From Actinomycetes bacterium (GTDB lineage: Bacteria; Actinomycetota; Actinomycetes; Mycobacteriales; Mycobacteriaceae): DNA of 40,469 bases. The DNA lies in contig JAHZIT010000007.1 of the NCBI GenBank assembly GCA_022601275.1, positions 1-40,469 of the forward strand, written 5' to 3'. A program made the position numbers and the translations under genes. Position 1 is the first letter of the stretch. Each line of letters opens with the position of its first letter. The notes beneath the pieces were generated by a model, which saw nothing but the letters and a program-made list of their open reading frames with translations, was not told the DNA's origin and ran no database searches. Shown here piece after piece: positions 20,314 to 28,153 of this stretch.

Positions 20314-21236
20314 GAGGCCGTCCCACCGGCGATCGCGCTGGCCGCACCGGCTGACCGGAGCCGGCGAAGGTAGCGGGCATCGGCGTTCCGTTTGTCCAGC
20401 AACGCCGGGAAATCGCCGACTCCGAAATCGGGGTCGTGGGCGGGCTCCCCGCATATCTGCGCGCCGAGCCGCAGATAGCCGCGCATCAGCGGCGGCACCG
20501 ACACACGAGCCGGTGCGTCGATGTCGTCCAGTCCGCGTCCGTCGATGACCACCGGGCGGTGGGGACGAACCGTGTATTCGGCGGGGGCCGCGTGGCGCCG
20601 CATGACGAAATCGCGCACACCCCGAAGCCGGCTGCCCGCAGCAGTGTGTCCGGTTGGATCCGCTACCGGGACGGAGACGCATCCGGTGACGTAGTCATAA
20701 CCGCTCCGATCCAGGTAGGCCAGAATCCCACCCCACATCAGCAGGACCACGGCGCCATTGCGATGGTCTGCCCGCACGACGGCACGGCCCATCTCGACCA
20801 GCGAGGGCCGCAGCGAGTCGAGCGGGGACACATCGAACTCGGTGGCGGTGTAGAGCCCCCCGGCAGCGATCGCACCGGGTGGCGGCAACATCCGGTAGCA
20901 GCCGACGAGTTCGCTGGTGTCGTCGTCGCGCACCAGCAAGTGATCGCAGTACTGGTCGAAGTGGTCGGCGTCCAGTCCGCCGTTTGATCGGCCGCCATTG
21001 ATTCCGCCGCCATTGAATCCGCCGCCGTCTGATCGGCCGCCGTCGACCGTCGTCTCGGTCGGCACGGTGAACCCGGGTTCCGAGGCGAACACGTCGTGGC
21101 GCAGCCTTTGCGCCGCCTCGATTGAATCCGCGTCGGTGCTCAGTAGCAGGGAGTATCGGGGAAGCCGCGGTACGGAACCCCGCGGGGCCCCCAGGTCACC
21201 AGTATCGGATGGGATGAGTACAGAAGCAGTGCTCAT
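20310..21236 (-). CDS. OlsB-like (ornithine N-acyltransferase type) GNAT-fold protein, Rv3027c-like
   Basis: 308 residues from the ATG at 21236; an in-frame GTG at 21245 would add three. The sequence fits the hemolysin/OlsB acyltransferase family: RLRHDVFASEPGF, YCDHLLVRDD, LVGCYRMLPP, LVEMGRAVVRADHRNGAVVLLMWGGI and GCVSVPV. OlsB attaches a 3-hydroxyacyl chain to ornithine. Unusual is a glycine-rich insert of four pentapeptide repeats at about residues 66-85 between the first two elements. The coupled downstream PlsC-type gene would add the second acyl chain. Mycobacteria are reported to contain ornithine lipids; assignment to this pair is inference. Confidence 0.8.
   Translation of the reverse strand: MSTASVLIPSDTGDLGAPRGSVPRLPRYSLLLSTDADSIEAAQRLRHDVFASEPGFTVPTETTVDGGRSDGGGFNGGGINGGRSNGGLDADHFDQYCDHLLVRDDDTSELVGCYRMLPPPGAIAAGGLYTATEFDVSPLDSLRPSLVEMGRAVVRADHRNGAVVLLMWGGILAYLDRSGYDYVTGCVSVPVADPTGHTAAGSRLRGVRDFVMRRHAAPAEYTVRPHRPVVIDGRGLDDIDAPARVSVPPLMRGYLRLGAQICGEPAHDPDFGVGDFPALLDKRNADARYLRRLRSAGAASAIAGGTAS
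20982..21041 (-). repeat. Four in-frame 15-bp coding repeats (Gly-rich pentapeptides) in the OlsB-like gene
   Basis: On the minus strand they encode GGRSD, GGGFN, GGGIN and GGRSN in a row. They sit in a loop position between two conserved blocks and look like recent slippage within a coding sequence. Confidence 0.85.
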
Positions 21237-21352
21237 AACCTGCACGGTCGCTGAGCAGGTCGGCGTGCCGGCAATCGATGCGTGACGTGTTCATGAGCGC
21301 TGGGTGACGGTTCGGGGCGGGCTTGAGGGCGAATCCCGTGCCACGCGAACGA

Positions 21353-21390
21353 ACCGGGGCCCCTGATTCATTGCGAAACGGGGCCCCGGT
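21353..21390. terminator. Strong GC hairpin downstream of etfA
   Basis: A perfect 11-bp stem, ACCGGGGCCCC (21353-21363) and GGGGCCCCGGT (21380-21390), with a 16-nt loop. It begins 21 bp past the etfA stop codon in the direction of transcription. No U-run follows, as is common for mycobacterial terminators. Confidence 0.7.
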
Positions 21391-21410
21391 GGCTGCTGAC
21401 GCAGCGAGAA

Positions 21411-22367
21411 CTAACCCTTGCGGGCCCGGACCGCCTCGGTCAGCTGAGGGGTCACCTTGAACAGGTCACCGACGATGCCGAGGTCGGAGATCTCGAAGAT
21501 CGGCGCCTCTTCGTCCTTGTTGACCGCGATGATCGTCTTCGATGTCTGCATACCGGCGCGGTGCTGGATCGCTCCGGAGATCCCCAGCGCGATGTAGAGC
21601 TGCGGAGACACGGTCTTGCCGGTCTGGCCCACCTGGAACTGGCCCGGGTAGTACCCGGAGTCGACCGCGGCACGCGATGCGCCCACGGCGCCCCCCAGCG
21701 AGTCCGCCAACTCTTCGACGACGCCGAAGTTGTCGGCACTGCCGACGCCGCGACCGCCCGAGACCACGATGGTCGCCTCGGCCAGCTCAGGACGATCACC
21801 GGCGACAGCCGGCTCGCGCGAGGTGATCTTCGTCGCGTTGTCGGCCGCAGCGGGCACATCGACGCTGACGACCTCGCCGGCACCGGCGGCAGGCTCGGCC
21901 TCGACGGCGCCGGGGCGCAAGGTGATCACCGGGGTGTCGCCGACAGCCTCGGCCTCAACGGTGAAGGCACCACCGAAGATGGAATGAACACCCACCGGGC
22001 CCGCTTTGACGTCAACGACGTCGACCAGAAGGCCCGAGCCGATGCGGGCCGCCAGCCGACCCGCGATCTCCTTGCCGTCGGCACCGGCGGCGAGCAGCAC
22101 GCCTGCGGGAGTGGCCGACTCGGCCAGCGAGGCCAACACGTCCACATAGGGTGTGATCAGGTAATTCTCGACCTCGGCGGACTCCGCCACGTAGATCTTG
22201 GCGGCGCCGGCGGCCTTGAGCCCCTCGACGAGCGGCTCAGCCGTGCCCGGCGTGCCCACTACTACTGCCGACGGCTCGCCCAGCGCACGGGCGGCAGTAA
22301 TCAATTCAGCGGTGACCTTCTTCAGTGCACCTTCGGCGTGCTCCACGAGCACGAGTACTTCAGCCAT
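21411..22367 (-). CDS. etfA: Electron transfer flavoprotein subunit alpha
   Basis: 318 residues, full length (fixB, Rv3028c in M. tuberculosis). With EtfB it carries electrons from acyl-CoA dehydrogenases to the quinone pool. The C-terminal FAD-binding part is intact: [61 protein letters not shown] and [23 protein letters not shown]. The start ATG at 22365-22367 follows the etfB stop by 72 bp, a gap that contains a 17-bp duplication. Confidence 0.96.
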   Translation of the reverse strand: MAEVLVLVEHAEGALKKVTAELITAARALGEPSAVVVGTPGTAEPLVEGLKAAGAAKIYVAESAEVENYLITPYVDVLASLAESATPAGVLLAAGADGKEIAGRLAARIGSGLLVDVVDVKAGPVGVHSIFGGAFTVEAEAVGDTPVITLRPGAVEAEPAAGAGEVVSVDVPAAADNATKITSREPAVAGDRPELAEATIVVSGGRGVGSADNFGVVEELADSLGGAVGASRAAVDSGYYPGQFQVGQTGKTVSPQLYIALGISGAIQHRAGMQTSKTIIAVNKDEEAPIFEISDLGIVGDLFKVTPQLTEAVRARKG

Positions 22368-22383
22368 GGGTTTCTTTGCCTCT

Positions 22384-22417
22384 ATGTCTGTCGGTGGTTG
22401 ATGTCTGTCGGTGGTTG
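22384..22417. repeat. Tandem duplication of a 17-bp unit between etfB and etfA
   Basis: ATGTCTGTCGGTGGTTG occurs twice without a break (22384-22400 and 22401-22417) in the leader just before etfA. It lengthens the intercistronic gap and may affect coupling of the two subunits. Confidence 0.9.
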
Positions 22418-22439
22418 ATCGGAGATTTCCAGTGACTGG

Positions 22440-23231
22440 CTAGATGATTTTCTGAGCGACCAGGTACTCGGCGACCTTGCTGCCGCCTTCGCCCTCGTCG
22501 GTAACCTTCTCGCCCGCAGTCTTGGCCGGCTTGGGAGTCGACGAGAGCACCTTGGAGCCTGCGTTGGCGACACCGACTTCGTCGGCCTCCACACCGATCT
22601 CGGCGAGGGTCAGAGTGGTCACTTCCTTCTTCTTGGCGGCCATGATGCCCTTGAAGGAGGGGAAGCGGGGCTCGTTGATCTTCTCGCTGACGCTGATCAC
22701 TGCGGGCAGCTGGGCTTCGACGCCGAACACGCCATCGTCGGTCTCCCGCTCGCCGAGGACCTTGCCGTCCTCGATGGTGACCTTGCGCAGGTGAGTCAGC
22801 TGGGGCAGACCCAGGTACTCGGCAACGATCGCGGGAACCGCGCCGCCGACGCCGTCGGTGGCCTCGTTGCCGGCGATGACCAGCTCGGTGCCCTCGACGG
22901 TGCCCAGCGCGCGGGCCAACGCCCAACTGGTCTGGATGACGTCGGACCCGTGCAGGCCGTCATCGAGGAGGTGGACCGCCTTGTCGGCGCCCATCGACAG
23001 CGCTTTGCGGATCGCCTCGGTGGCGCGCGCGGGCCCGGCGGTCAGCACGGTCACCGTGCTGTCGCCGCCCTCGCGCTCTTTGATCAGCAAGGCCTCCTCG
23101 ACGGCGCGCTCGTTGATCTCGTCGAGTACGGCGTCGGCGGCCTCGCGGTCGAGGGTCCAATCGCCCTCGGAGAGCTTGCGCTCCGACCATGTGTCTGGAA
23201 CCTGTTTGATCAGCACCACGATGTTCGTCAT
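22440..23231 (-). CDS. etfB: Electron transfer flavoprotein subunit beta
   Basis: 263 residues from the ATG at 23231 (MTNIVVLIKQVPDTWSERKL), the typical EtfB length (fixA, Rv3029c). It binds AMP and docks acyl-CoA dehydrogenases. Visible: the N-terminal strand NIVVLIKQVPD, the AMP-binding region DGVGGAVPAIVAEYLGLPQL, and the recognition-loop region with INEPRFPSFKGIMAAKKKEV. An AGGAGG (23245-23250, minus strand) lies 13 nt before the ATG, longer than ideal spacing. It is the first gene of the etfBA operon and divergent from the MGLP methyltransferase gene; an extended dyad lies between. Confidence 0.96.
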   Translation of the reverse strand: MTNIVVLIKQVPDTWSERKLSEGDWTLDREAADAVLDEINERAVEEALLIKEREGGDSTVTVLTAGPARATEAIRKALSMGADKAVHLLDDGLHGSDVIQTSWALARALGTVEGTELVIAGNEATDGVGGAVPAIVAEYLGLPQLTHLRKVTIEDGKVLGERETDDGVFGVEAQLPAVISVSEKINEPRFPSFKGIMAAKKKEVTTLTLAEIGVEADEVGVANAGSKVLSSTPKPAKTAGEKVTDEGEGGSKVAEYLVAQKII

Positions 23232-23296
23232 GACTCTGGTTCGTCCTCCTGGAAGGGGCCGGCGACCGGCCTGCAATATCACGGTTCACGTAATCG

Positions 23297-23328
23297 CCAC
23301 CATATTACCCGCTAGTAACATGTGGTGG
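23297..23328. promoter_or_regulatory. Extended dyad in the etfB / methyltransferase divergent promoter
   Basis: CCACCA (23297-23302) with TGGTGG (23323-23328) flank TTAC (23305-23308) and GTAA (23315-23318); the core TTACCCGCTAGTAA also has a central GC. Such 14-bp TTAC-N6-GTAA dyads are the kind of site bound by TetR/GntR-type fatty acid regulators. The regulator is not known from this window. Confidence 0.5.
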
Positions 23329-23424
23329 TTCGCAGAATCACCATAGCTTGTCGAAATTCACAAACCCCCGGGCCCGCGAGCACCCTGGGTGCGGCCAACA
23401 GTTCGCCTCCACGCGGATACGGGT

Positions 23425-23430
23425 TAGCCT
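23425..23430 (+). promoter_or_regulatory. -10 hexamer of the MGLP operon (leaderless type)
   Basis: TAGCCT, 8 nt before the ATG at 23439. It favours that ATG over an upstream in-frame start at 23322, which would add 39 residues that look non-coding. Confidence 0.45.
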
Positions 23431-23438
23431 GCCTTGCA

Positions 23439-24317
23439 ATGAGCGCATCTGTTACCGGGGCCGAGACGCCCGCCGAGCCTCCGACTGCCGCCCCCATGGC
23501 GCTGACCGGCGAGCGGACCGTACCCGGCCTGGCCGAGGAGAACTACTGGTTTCGCCGCCATGAAGTGGTCTATCGGCGCCTGGCAGACCGCTGCATCGAC
23601 CGGGACGTACTCGAGGCGGGTTCCGGGGAAGGCTACGGGGCTGACCTCATCGCCGAGGTCGCCCGCCAGGTAATCGGCCTCGACTACGACGAATCGGCGG
23701 TGGCCCACGTCCGCGCGCGGTATCCCCGCATAGACATGCGCCAGGGCAACCTCGCCGAACTTCCACTACCGACGGCGTCGGTCGACGTCGTGGTCAATTT
23801 CCAGGTGATCGAACACCTCTGGGACCAGGGGCAGTTCGTCGCCGAGTGTTTTCGGGTTCTGCGACCCGGCGGGGTCCTGTTGATATCGACCCCGAACCGC
23901 ATCACCTTCTCCCCTGGTCGCGACACTCCTGTCAACCCGTTTCACACCCGCGAACTGAATGCCATCGAACTCACCGAGCTGCTGGAGTCGGCCGGCTTGG
24001 AAATCGAAGGCATCCACGGCCTCTTTCATGGCCCCCGCCTGGCCGAGCTGGACGCTCGCCACGGCGGATCGATCATCGACGCCCAGATATCGCGCGCGCT
24101 GGCCGACGAACCATGGCCGGACGACCTGCTCGCCGACGTCGCATCGGTGACCATCGACGACTTCGAGATGGTGGTTGGGGGCCCATGGGTGGACGCGACG
24201 GTGCAGGACGGCACGTTGGTTGACGGCACCGCGCCATCCCGGCCAGATGCCGGCGCAAGGGACAACCGCAACATTGATGACAGCTTGGATCTCGTCGCGA
24301 TCGCGGTGCGCCCGTGA
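23439..24317 (+). CDS. SAM-dependent methyltransferase (Rv3030-like, MGLP cluster)
   Basis: 292 residues. Class I Rossmann methyltransferase with motif I VLEAGSGEGYGADL (about 57-70), the acidic strand IGLDYDES, motif II NLAELPLPTASVDVVVNFQVIEHL, and RVLRPGGVLLISTPN. M. tuberculosis Rv3030 has the same place ahead of Rv3031-Rv3032 and is proposed to methylate the 6-methylglucose lipopolysaccharide (MGLP); the exact position methylated is not something the sequence shows. The stop overlaps the GTG of the branching-enzyme gene (GTGA), so the two are coupled. A run of acidic and Asp/Gly-rich residues after residue 240 is probably a flexible tail segment. Confidence 0.85.
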   Translation: MSASVTGAETPAEPPTAAPMALTGERTVPGLAEENYWFRRHEVVYRRLADRCIDRDVLEAGSGEGYGADLIAEVARQVIGLDYDESAVAHVRARYPRIDMRQGNLAELPLPTASVDVVVNFQVIEHLWDQGQFVAECFRVLRPGGVLLISTPNRITFSPGRDTPVNPFHTRELNAIELTELLESAGLEIEGIHGLFHGPRLAELDARHGGSIIDAQISRALADEPWPDDLLADVASVTIDDFEMVVGGPWVDATVQDGTLVDGTAPSRPDAGARDNRNIDDSLDLVAIAVRP

Positions 24318-25903
24318 CGCCGGTGCCGGGGCTCTTCACACTGGTCCTGCACACCCATCTGCCCTGGCTGGCCCATCACGGCCGCTGGCCGGTCGGCGAA
24401 GAGTGGCTTTACCAGTCCTGGTCGGCGGCCTATCTGCCGCTGGTGCGGGTACTGCGCACCCTGGCGGCCGAGAACCGCAGACACCTGGTGACCCTCGGCG
24501 TCACACCGGTGGTGGCCGCGCAGCTGGATGACCCGTACTGCCTCAACGGTATGCACCACTGGCTGGCCAACTGGCAGCTGCGCGCACTGGAGGCGGCAAA
24601 CATCCAGACGTCTCCGGGAGCTGGGCCGAGTTCACCGACTTCAAAGCCAGAAGCATTGCGAAAGTTGGGACTTCGCGAGTACACCGAGGCCGAGCGTGCG
24701 CTGACGGAATTCGACACACTGTGGCGTCACGGCGGCGGCCCGGTGTTGCGCGAGTTGCTCGACGGCGGAGTCATCGAGCTGTTGGGCGGCCCGCTGGCGC
24801 ACCCGTTCCAGCCCCTGCTGAACCCGCGGTTACGCGAGTTCGCGCTGCGCGAGGGACTGGCGGACGCCAAACAGCGGTTCGCTCACACGCCGATGGGCAT
24901 CTGGGCTCCGGAGTGCGCTTATGCGCCCGGAATGGAGGCCGGTTACGCCGCCGCCGGTGTGGGCCACTTCATGGTGGACGGACCCTCGCTGCACGGCGAC
25001 ACCGCTTTGGGGCGGCCGGTCGCCGCTTCCGATGTCGTGGCGTTCGGTCGCGACCTGAAGGTCAGTTACCGGGTCTGGTCGCCCAGGTCCGGCTATCCCG
25101 GCCACGCCGCCTATCGGGATTTCCACACCTACGACCACACCACCGGACTCAAGCCCGCCCGGGTGACCGGACGCAACGTGGCCTCCGATGCCAAGGCGCC
25201 CTACGACCCTGAACGCGCCGACGCCGCGGTGGACGCTCATGTGGCCGATTTCGTCCACACCGTGCGGCAGCGCCTGACGAGCGAGAGTGCCCGCATAGGC
25301 CGGCCGGCCCACGTCATCGCCGCCTTCGACACCGAACTGTTCGGACACTGGTGGTACGAAGGCCCCGTATGGCTCGAGCGGGTGCTGCGCGCGCTGCCGG
25401 CCGCCGGGGTGCGGGTTGGCACACTGTCGGACGCGATTGCCGATGGTTACACCGGCACGCCGGTGGAGCTGCCGCCGAGTTCCTGGGGTTCGGGCAAGGA
25501 CTGGCAGGTGTGGGCAGGCGAGAAGGTGGCCGACTTGGTGCAACTCAACGGCGAGGTGGTCGACACGGCGCTCAATACCGTCGACAAGGCCCTCGCCCAT
25601 CCCGGGTCGTCGCGGGTGCTGGCTTCTCCTGGCCGATGCTCGGGACCAAGGGATTTCGTCGCTGATCAGATCCTGCGCGAGACGCTGCTCACCGTGTCGA
25701 GCGACTGGCCGTTCATGGTCAGCAAGGATTCGGCGGCCGACTACGCTCGCTATCGCGCCCATCTGCATGCGCATGCCACCCGCGAGATCGCCGGAGCGCT
25801 GGCATCGGGTCGGCAGCAGCAGGCGCGGCGCTTGGCCGAGGGCTGGAACCGCGCTGACGGGCTGTTCGGAGCGCTCGACGCACGGAGACTGCCGAGCGCC
25901 TGA
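24314..25903 (+). CDS. GH57 alpha-1,4-glucan branching enzyme (Rv3031-like)
   Basis: 529 residues from the GTG at 24314. GH57 barrel with TLVLHTHLPWLAHHG at the N-terminus, the nucleophile Glu200 in IWAPECAYAPGME, and the acid/base Asp339 in FDTELFGHWWYEG, followed by a helical DUF1957-type C-terminal region with TVSSDWPFMVSKDSAADYAR. It should form alpha-1,6 branches in the (methyl)glucan chain of MGLP. A stretch near residues 425-450 (HPGSSRVLASPGRCSGPRD) seems longer than the M. tuberculosis version as I remember it, but the frame is intact. It is 4 bp overlapped with the methyltransferase gene and 2 bp from the glycosyltransferase gene. Confidence 0.9.
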   Translation: MTPVPGLFTLVLHTHLPWLAHHGRWPVGEEWLYQSWSAAYLPLVRVLRTLAAENRRHLVTLGVTPVVAAQLDDPYCLNGMHHWLANWQLRALEAANIQTSPGAGPSSPTSKPEALRKLGLREYTEAERALTEFDTLWRHGGGPVLRELLDGGVIELLGGPLAHPFQPLLNPRLREFALREGLADAKQRFAHTPMGIWAPECAYAPGMEAGYAAAGVGHFMVDGPSLHGDTALGRPVAASDVVAFGRDLKVSYRVWSPRSGYPGHAAYRDFHTYDHTTGLKPARVTGRNVASDAKAPYDPERADAAVDAHVADFVHTVRQRLTSESARIGRPAHVIAAFDTELFGHWWYEGPVWLERVLRALPAAGVRVGTLSDAIADGYTGTPVELPPSSWGSGKDWQVWAGEKVADLVQLNGEVVDTALNTVDKALAHPGSSRVLASPGRCSGPRDFVADQILRETLLTVSSDWPFMVSKDSAADYARYRAHLHAHATREIAGALASGRQQQARRLAEGWNRADGLFGALDARRLPSA

Positions 25904-25905
25904 AG

Positions 25906-27132
25906 ATGAAGATCTTGCTGCTGTCCTGGGAGTACCCGCCGGTGGTGATCGGCGGACTCGGTCTGCACGTGCACCATCTGGCCACCGAACTCGCCCTGGC
26001 GGGCCACGATGTCGTGGTGCTGAGCCGCAGACCGACGGCTACCGACCCGTACACCCACCCGACCACCGACGAGTTCGCCGAGGGGGTGCGAGTGATTTCC
26101 GCCGCCGAGGACCCACACGATTTCAGCTTCGGCGCCGACATGATGGCCTGGACTCTCGCCATGGGGCACGCGATGATCCGCGCCGGCCTCGGCCTGGCCG
26201 ACTGGCGGCCAGACGTGGTGCACGCGCACGACTGGCTGGTCGCTCACCCGGCCATCGCGTTGGCCCAGTCGTTCGACGTACCAATGGTTTCCACCATTCA
26301 CGCCACTGAAGCGGGCCGGCATTCGGGCTGGGTTTCGGGCGCAGTGAGCCGACAGGTCCACGCACTGGAGTCGTGGCTGGTCCGCGAGTCGGATTCGCTG
26401 ATCACGTGTTCGGCGTCGATGCGGGACGAGATCAGCACGCTGTTCGGCCCAGAACTTGCCGACATCTCGATCATCCGAAACGGGATCGACACCGAGGGTT
26501 GGCCGTTCGCGGCACGTCGTCGACATCGCGGACCTGCCGAGCTGCTGTACTTCGGCCGCCTCGAGTACGAAAAAGGTGTGCACGACGCGATCGCCGCGCT
26601 GCCCCGCATCCGCCGGTCCTATCCCGGCACGACGCTGACGATCGCCGGCGAGGGCACCCAGCTCGAATTCCTCAAAGAACAGGCCCGCAAGCACCGGGTC
26701 TTGAAAGCAACGAATTTTGTTGGCCTCGTCGATCATTCGCAACTGCTGTCACTACTGCACCGCGCCGACGCTGCGGTGCTGCCGTCCCTCTACGAGCCTT
26801 TCGGCATCGTTGCGCTCGAAGCCGCCGCGGCAGGGACACCCCTGGTTACCTCCACCGCGGGTGGCCTCGGCGAAGCCGTGATCGACGGTGAGACCGGGCT
26901 GTCCTTCCCCCCCAACGACGTGGCCGCACTGGCCGAAGCGGTCGGTGCGGTTCTCGGCGGCCCGACCGCCGCGCAGCGGCGCGCCGAGGCGGCGCGTGAG
27001 CGGATCACCACGGGCTTCGCCTGGCAGGGGGTGGCCGCCGATACCTCGCAGGTGTATCTGGCCGCCAAACGCGCCGAACGCCGACCACACCCGCGACGGC
27101 CTATCGTCGAACGCCCGCTTCCGGACCGGTGA
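25906..27132 (+). CDS. GT4 alpha-1,4-glucosyltransferase (Rv3032-like)
   Basis: 408 residues. GT-B fold of the glycogen-synthase-like GT4 family: N-terminal ILLLSWEYPPVVIGGLGLHV (sugar-nucleotide/acceptor loop), VHAHDWLVAHPA, the C-terminal domain with YFGRLEYEKGVHDAI, and the EX7E motif EPFGIVALE (Glu297 and Glu305). In M. tuberculosis Rv3032 is implicated in elongating MGLP and also contributes to glycogen. Only 2 bp separate it from the branching enzyme, so branching and elongation are made from one transcript. Its stop is 3 bp from the stop of the convergent acetyltransferase gene; Rv3032A and Rv3033 of M. tuberculosis have no counterpart here. Confidence 0.9.
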   Translation: MKILLLSWEYPPVVIGGLGLHVHHLATELALAGHDVVVLSRRPTATDPYTHPTTDEFAEGVRVISAAEDPHDFSFGADMMAWTLAMGHAMIRAGLGLADWRPDVVHAHDWLVAHPAIALAQSFDVPMVSTIHATEAGRHSGWVSGAVSRQVHALESWLVRESDSLITCSASMRDEISTLFGPELADISIIRNGIDTEGWPFAARRRHRGPAELLYFGRLEYEKGVHDAIAALPRIRRSYPGTTLTIAGEGTQLEFLKEQARKHRVLKATNFVGLVDHSQLLSLLHRADAAVLPSLYEPFGIVALEAAAAGTPLVTSTAGGLGEAVIDGETGLSFPPNDVAALAEAVGAVLGGPTAAQRRAEAARERITTGFAWQGVAADTSQVYLAAKRAERRPHPRRPIVERPLPDR

Positions 27133-27135
27133 ACG

Positions 27136-27873
27136 TCAGCGAGAGGCCTTCTTCCGTTCGATGTCCGCCAGCGCCGCGGCCAGCTCCGCCCGCTGTTGCG
27201 CCGATGTATCCCACGAAGTCTTTCGATTCTTGATCACCTTGGCGGGCGCACCGACGGCGATCGAGAAGTCCGGTATCTCGCCCTTGACCACCGCGTGGGA
27301 TCCCAGCACGCAACCACGCCCAACGCTGGTCCCCCGCAACACCGTTACCTTGGTGGCGATCCAGGTGTCGGGCCCGATCCGCACCGGACTCTTGAGGATG
27401 CCCTGATCTTTGATCGGCAGTTCGATGCTGTCCATCCGGTGATCGAAATCGCATACGTAGCACCAGTCGGCCATCAGCACCGAGTCGCCCAACTCAATGT
27501 CGAGGTAGGTGTTGATGACGTTGTCGCGACCGAGCACGACCTTGTCGCCGATGCGCAGCGAACCCTCGTGGCAGCGGATGGTGTTCTTGTCCCCGATGTG
27601 CACCCAGCGACCGATCTCCATCTGCGACAGCTCGGGGGTCGCCTGCATCTCCACGCCCTTGCCGATGAACACCATGCCTCTGGTGATGATGTGCGGGTTG
27701 GCCAGCTTGAACTTCAGCAGCCGCCAGTACCGGACCAGGTACCACGGCGTGTACGCGCGATTGGCCAGCACCCACTTCAGCGATGCCAGGGTGAGGAAGC
27801 TGGCTTGTCGCGGGTCCCGCAGGCGCGAGCCCCGCCAACGTTTGTGCAGCGGCGCGCCCCACATCGTCGTCAT
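27136..27873 (-). CDS. Hexapeptide-repeat acyl/acetyltransferase (Rv3034c-like)
   Basis: 245 residues. A left-handed beta-helix is shown by repeated short strands with hydrophobic pacing (MEIGRWVHIGDKNTIRC, LRIGDKVVLGRDNVINTYLD, VRIGPDTWIATKVTVLRG, SVGRGCVLGSHAVVKGEIP) and the typical closing FSIAVGAPAKVIK. The N-terminal ~90 residues are specific to the mycobacterial form. Because it faces the MGLP genes, it is a candidate for adding the short acyl groups (acetate, isobutyrate, succinate and others) known on MGLP; that is inference from place. The start is the ATG at 27873 with a -10-like hexamer 8 nt upstream. Confidence 0.87.
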   Translation of the reverse strand: MTTMWGAPLHKRWRGSRLRDPRQASFLTLASLKWVLANRAYTPWYLVRYWRLLKFKLANPHIITRGMVFIGKGVEMQATPELSQMEIGRWVHIGDKNTIRCHEGSLRIGDKVVLGRDNVINTYLDIELGDSVLMADWCYVCDFDHRMDSIELPIKDQGILKSPVRIGPDTWIATKVTVLRGTSVGRGCVLGSHAVVKGEIPDFSIAVGAPAKVIKNRKTSWDTSAQQRAELAAALADIERKKASR

Positions 27874-27881
27874 GGGCCGAA

Positions 27882-27887
27882 AGCCTA
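27882..27887 (-). promoter_or_regulatory. -10 hexamer of the hexapeptide transferase gene (leaderless type)
   Basis: TAGGCT on the minus strand, 8 nt before the ATG at 27873. The 35-bp repeat array begins 18 bp further upstream, so the repeats overlap the expected -35 region and beyond. Confidence 0.42.
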
Positions 27888-27904
27888 CGCGAGCGCGGCG
27901 CCAT

Positions 27905-28079
27905 CATTCCCGGGTCGCTACGCTCCTGCCCACCGGCAACATTCCCGGGTCGCTGCGCTCCTGCCCACCGGCAACATTCCCGGGTCGCTGCGCTCCTGCC
28001 CACCGGCGACATTCCCGGGTCGCTGCGCTCCTGCCCTCCGGCGACATTCCCGGGTCGCTGCGCTCCTGCCCTCCGGCGA
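27905..28079. repeat. Five tandem 35-bp repeats in a divergent promoter region
   Basis: Units start at 27905, 27940, 27975, 28010 and 28045, each beginning CATTCCCGGGTCGCT and continuing GCGCTCCTGCCC (CTACGCTCC in the first unit), then ACCGGC or TCCGGC and two bases. Copies differ at only a few positions: 1 has TAC for TGC, and 4-5 carry GA instead of AA before the next unit. The reverse complement (GGAGCGCAGCGACCCGGG) is a motif I recall as common between genes in mycobacteria. The array occupies most of the 280-bp gap between the acetyltransferase gene and the PQQ-repeat lipoprotein gene. Confidence 0.95.
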
Positions 28080-28153
28080 CAACCGGTTACCCTCACGTGG
28101 GCTCGAACAACATCCGCCCGCAGTGGACCGCTGCAAAATTCTGAGAGGACCCC

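Noticed and set aside
23421..23438. IdeR-like iron box before the MGLP methyltransferase
   Set aside because: Only one half (TTAGCCT) resembles the consensus, and the same bases are better explained as a -10 hexamer.
27905..28079. Possible CRISPR array
   Set aside because: The repeats are directly adjacent with no unique spacers, and no cas genes are present.
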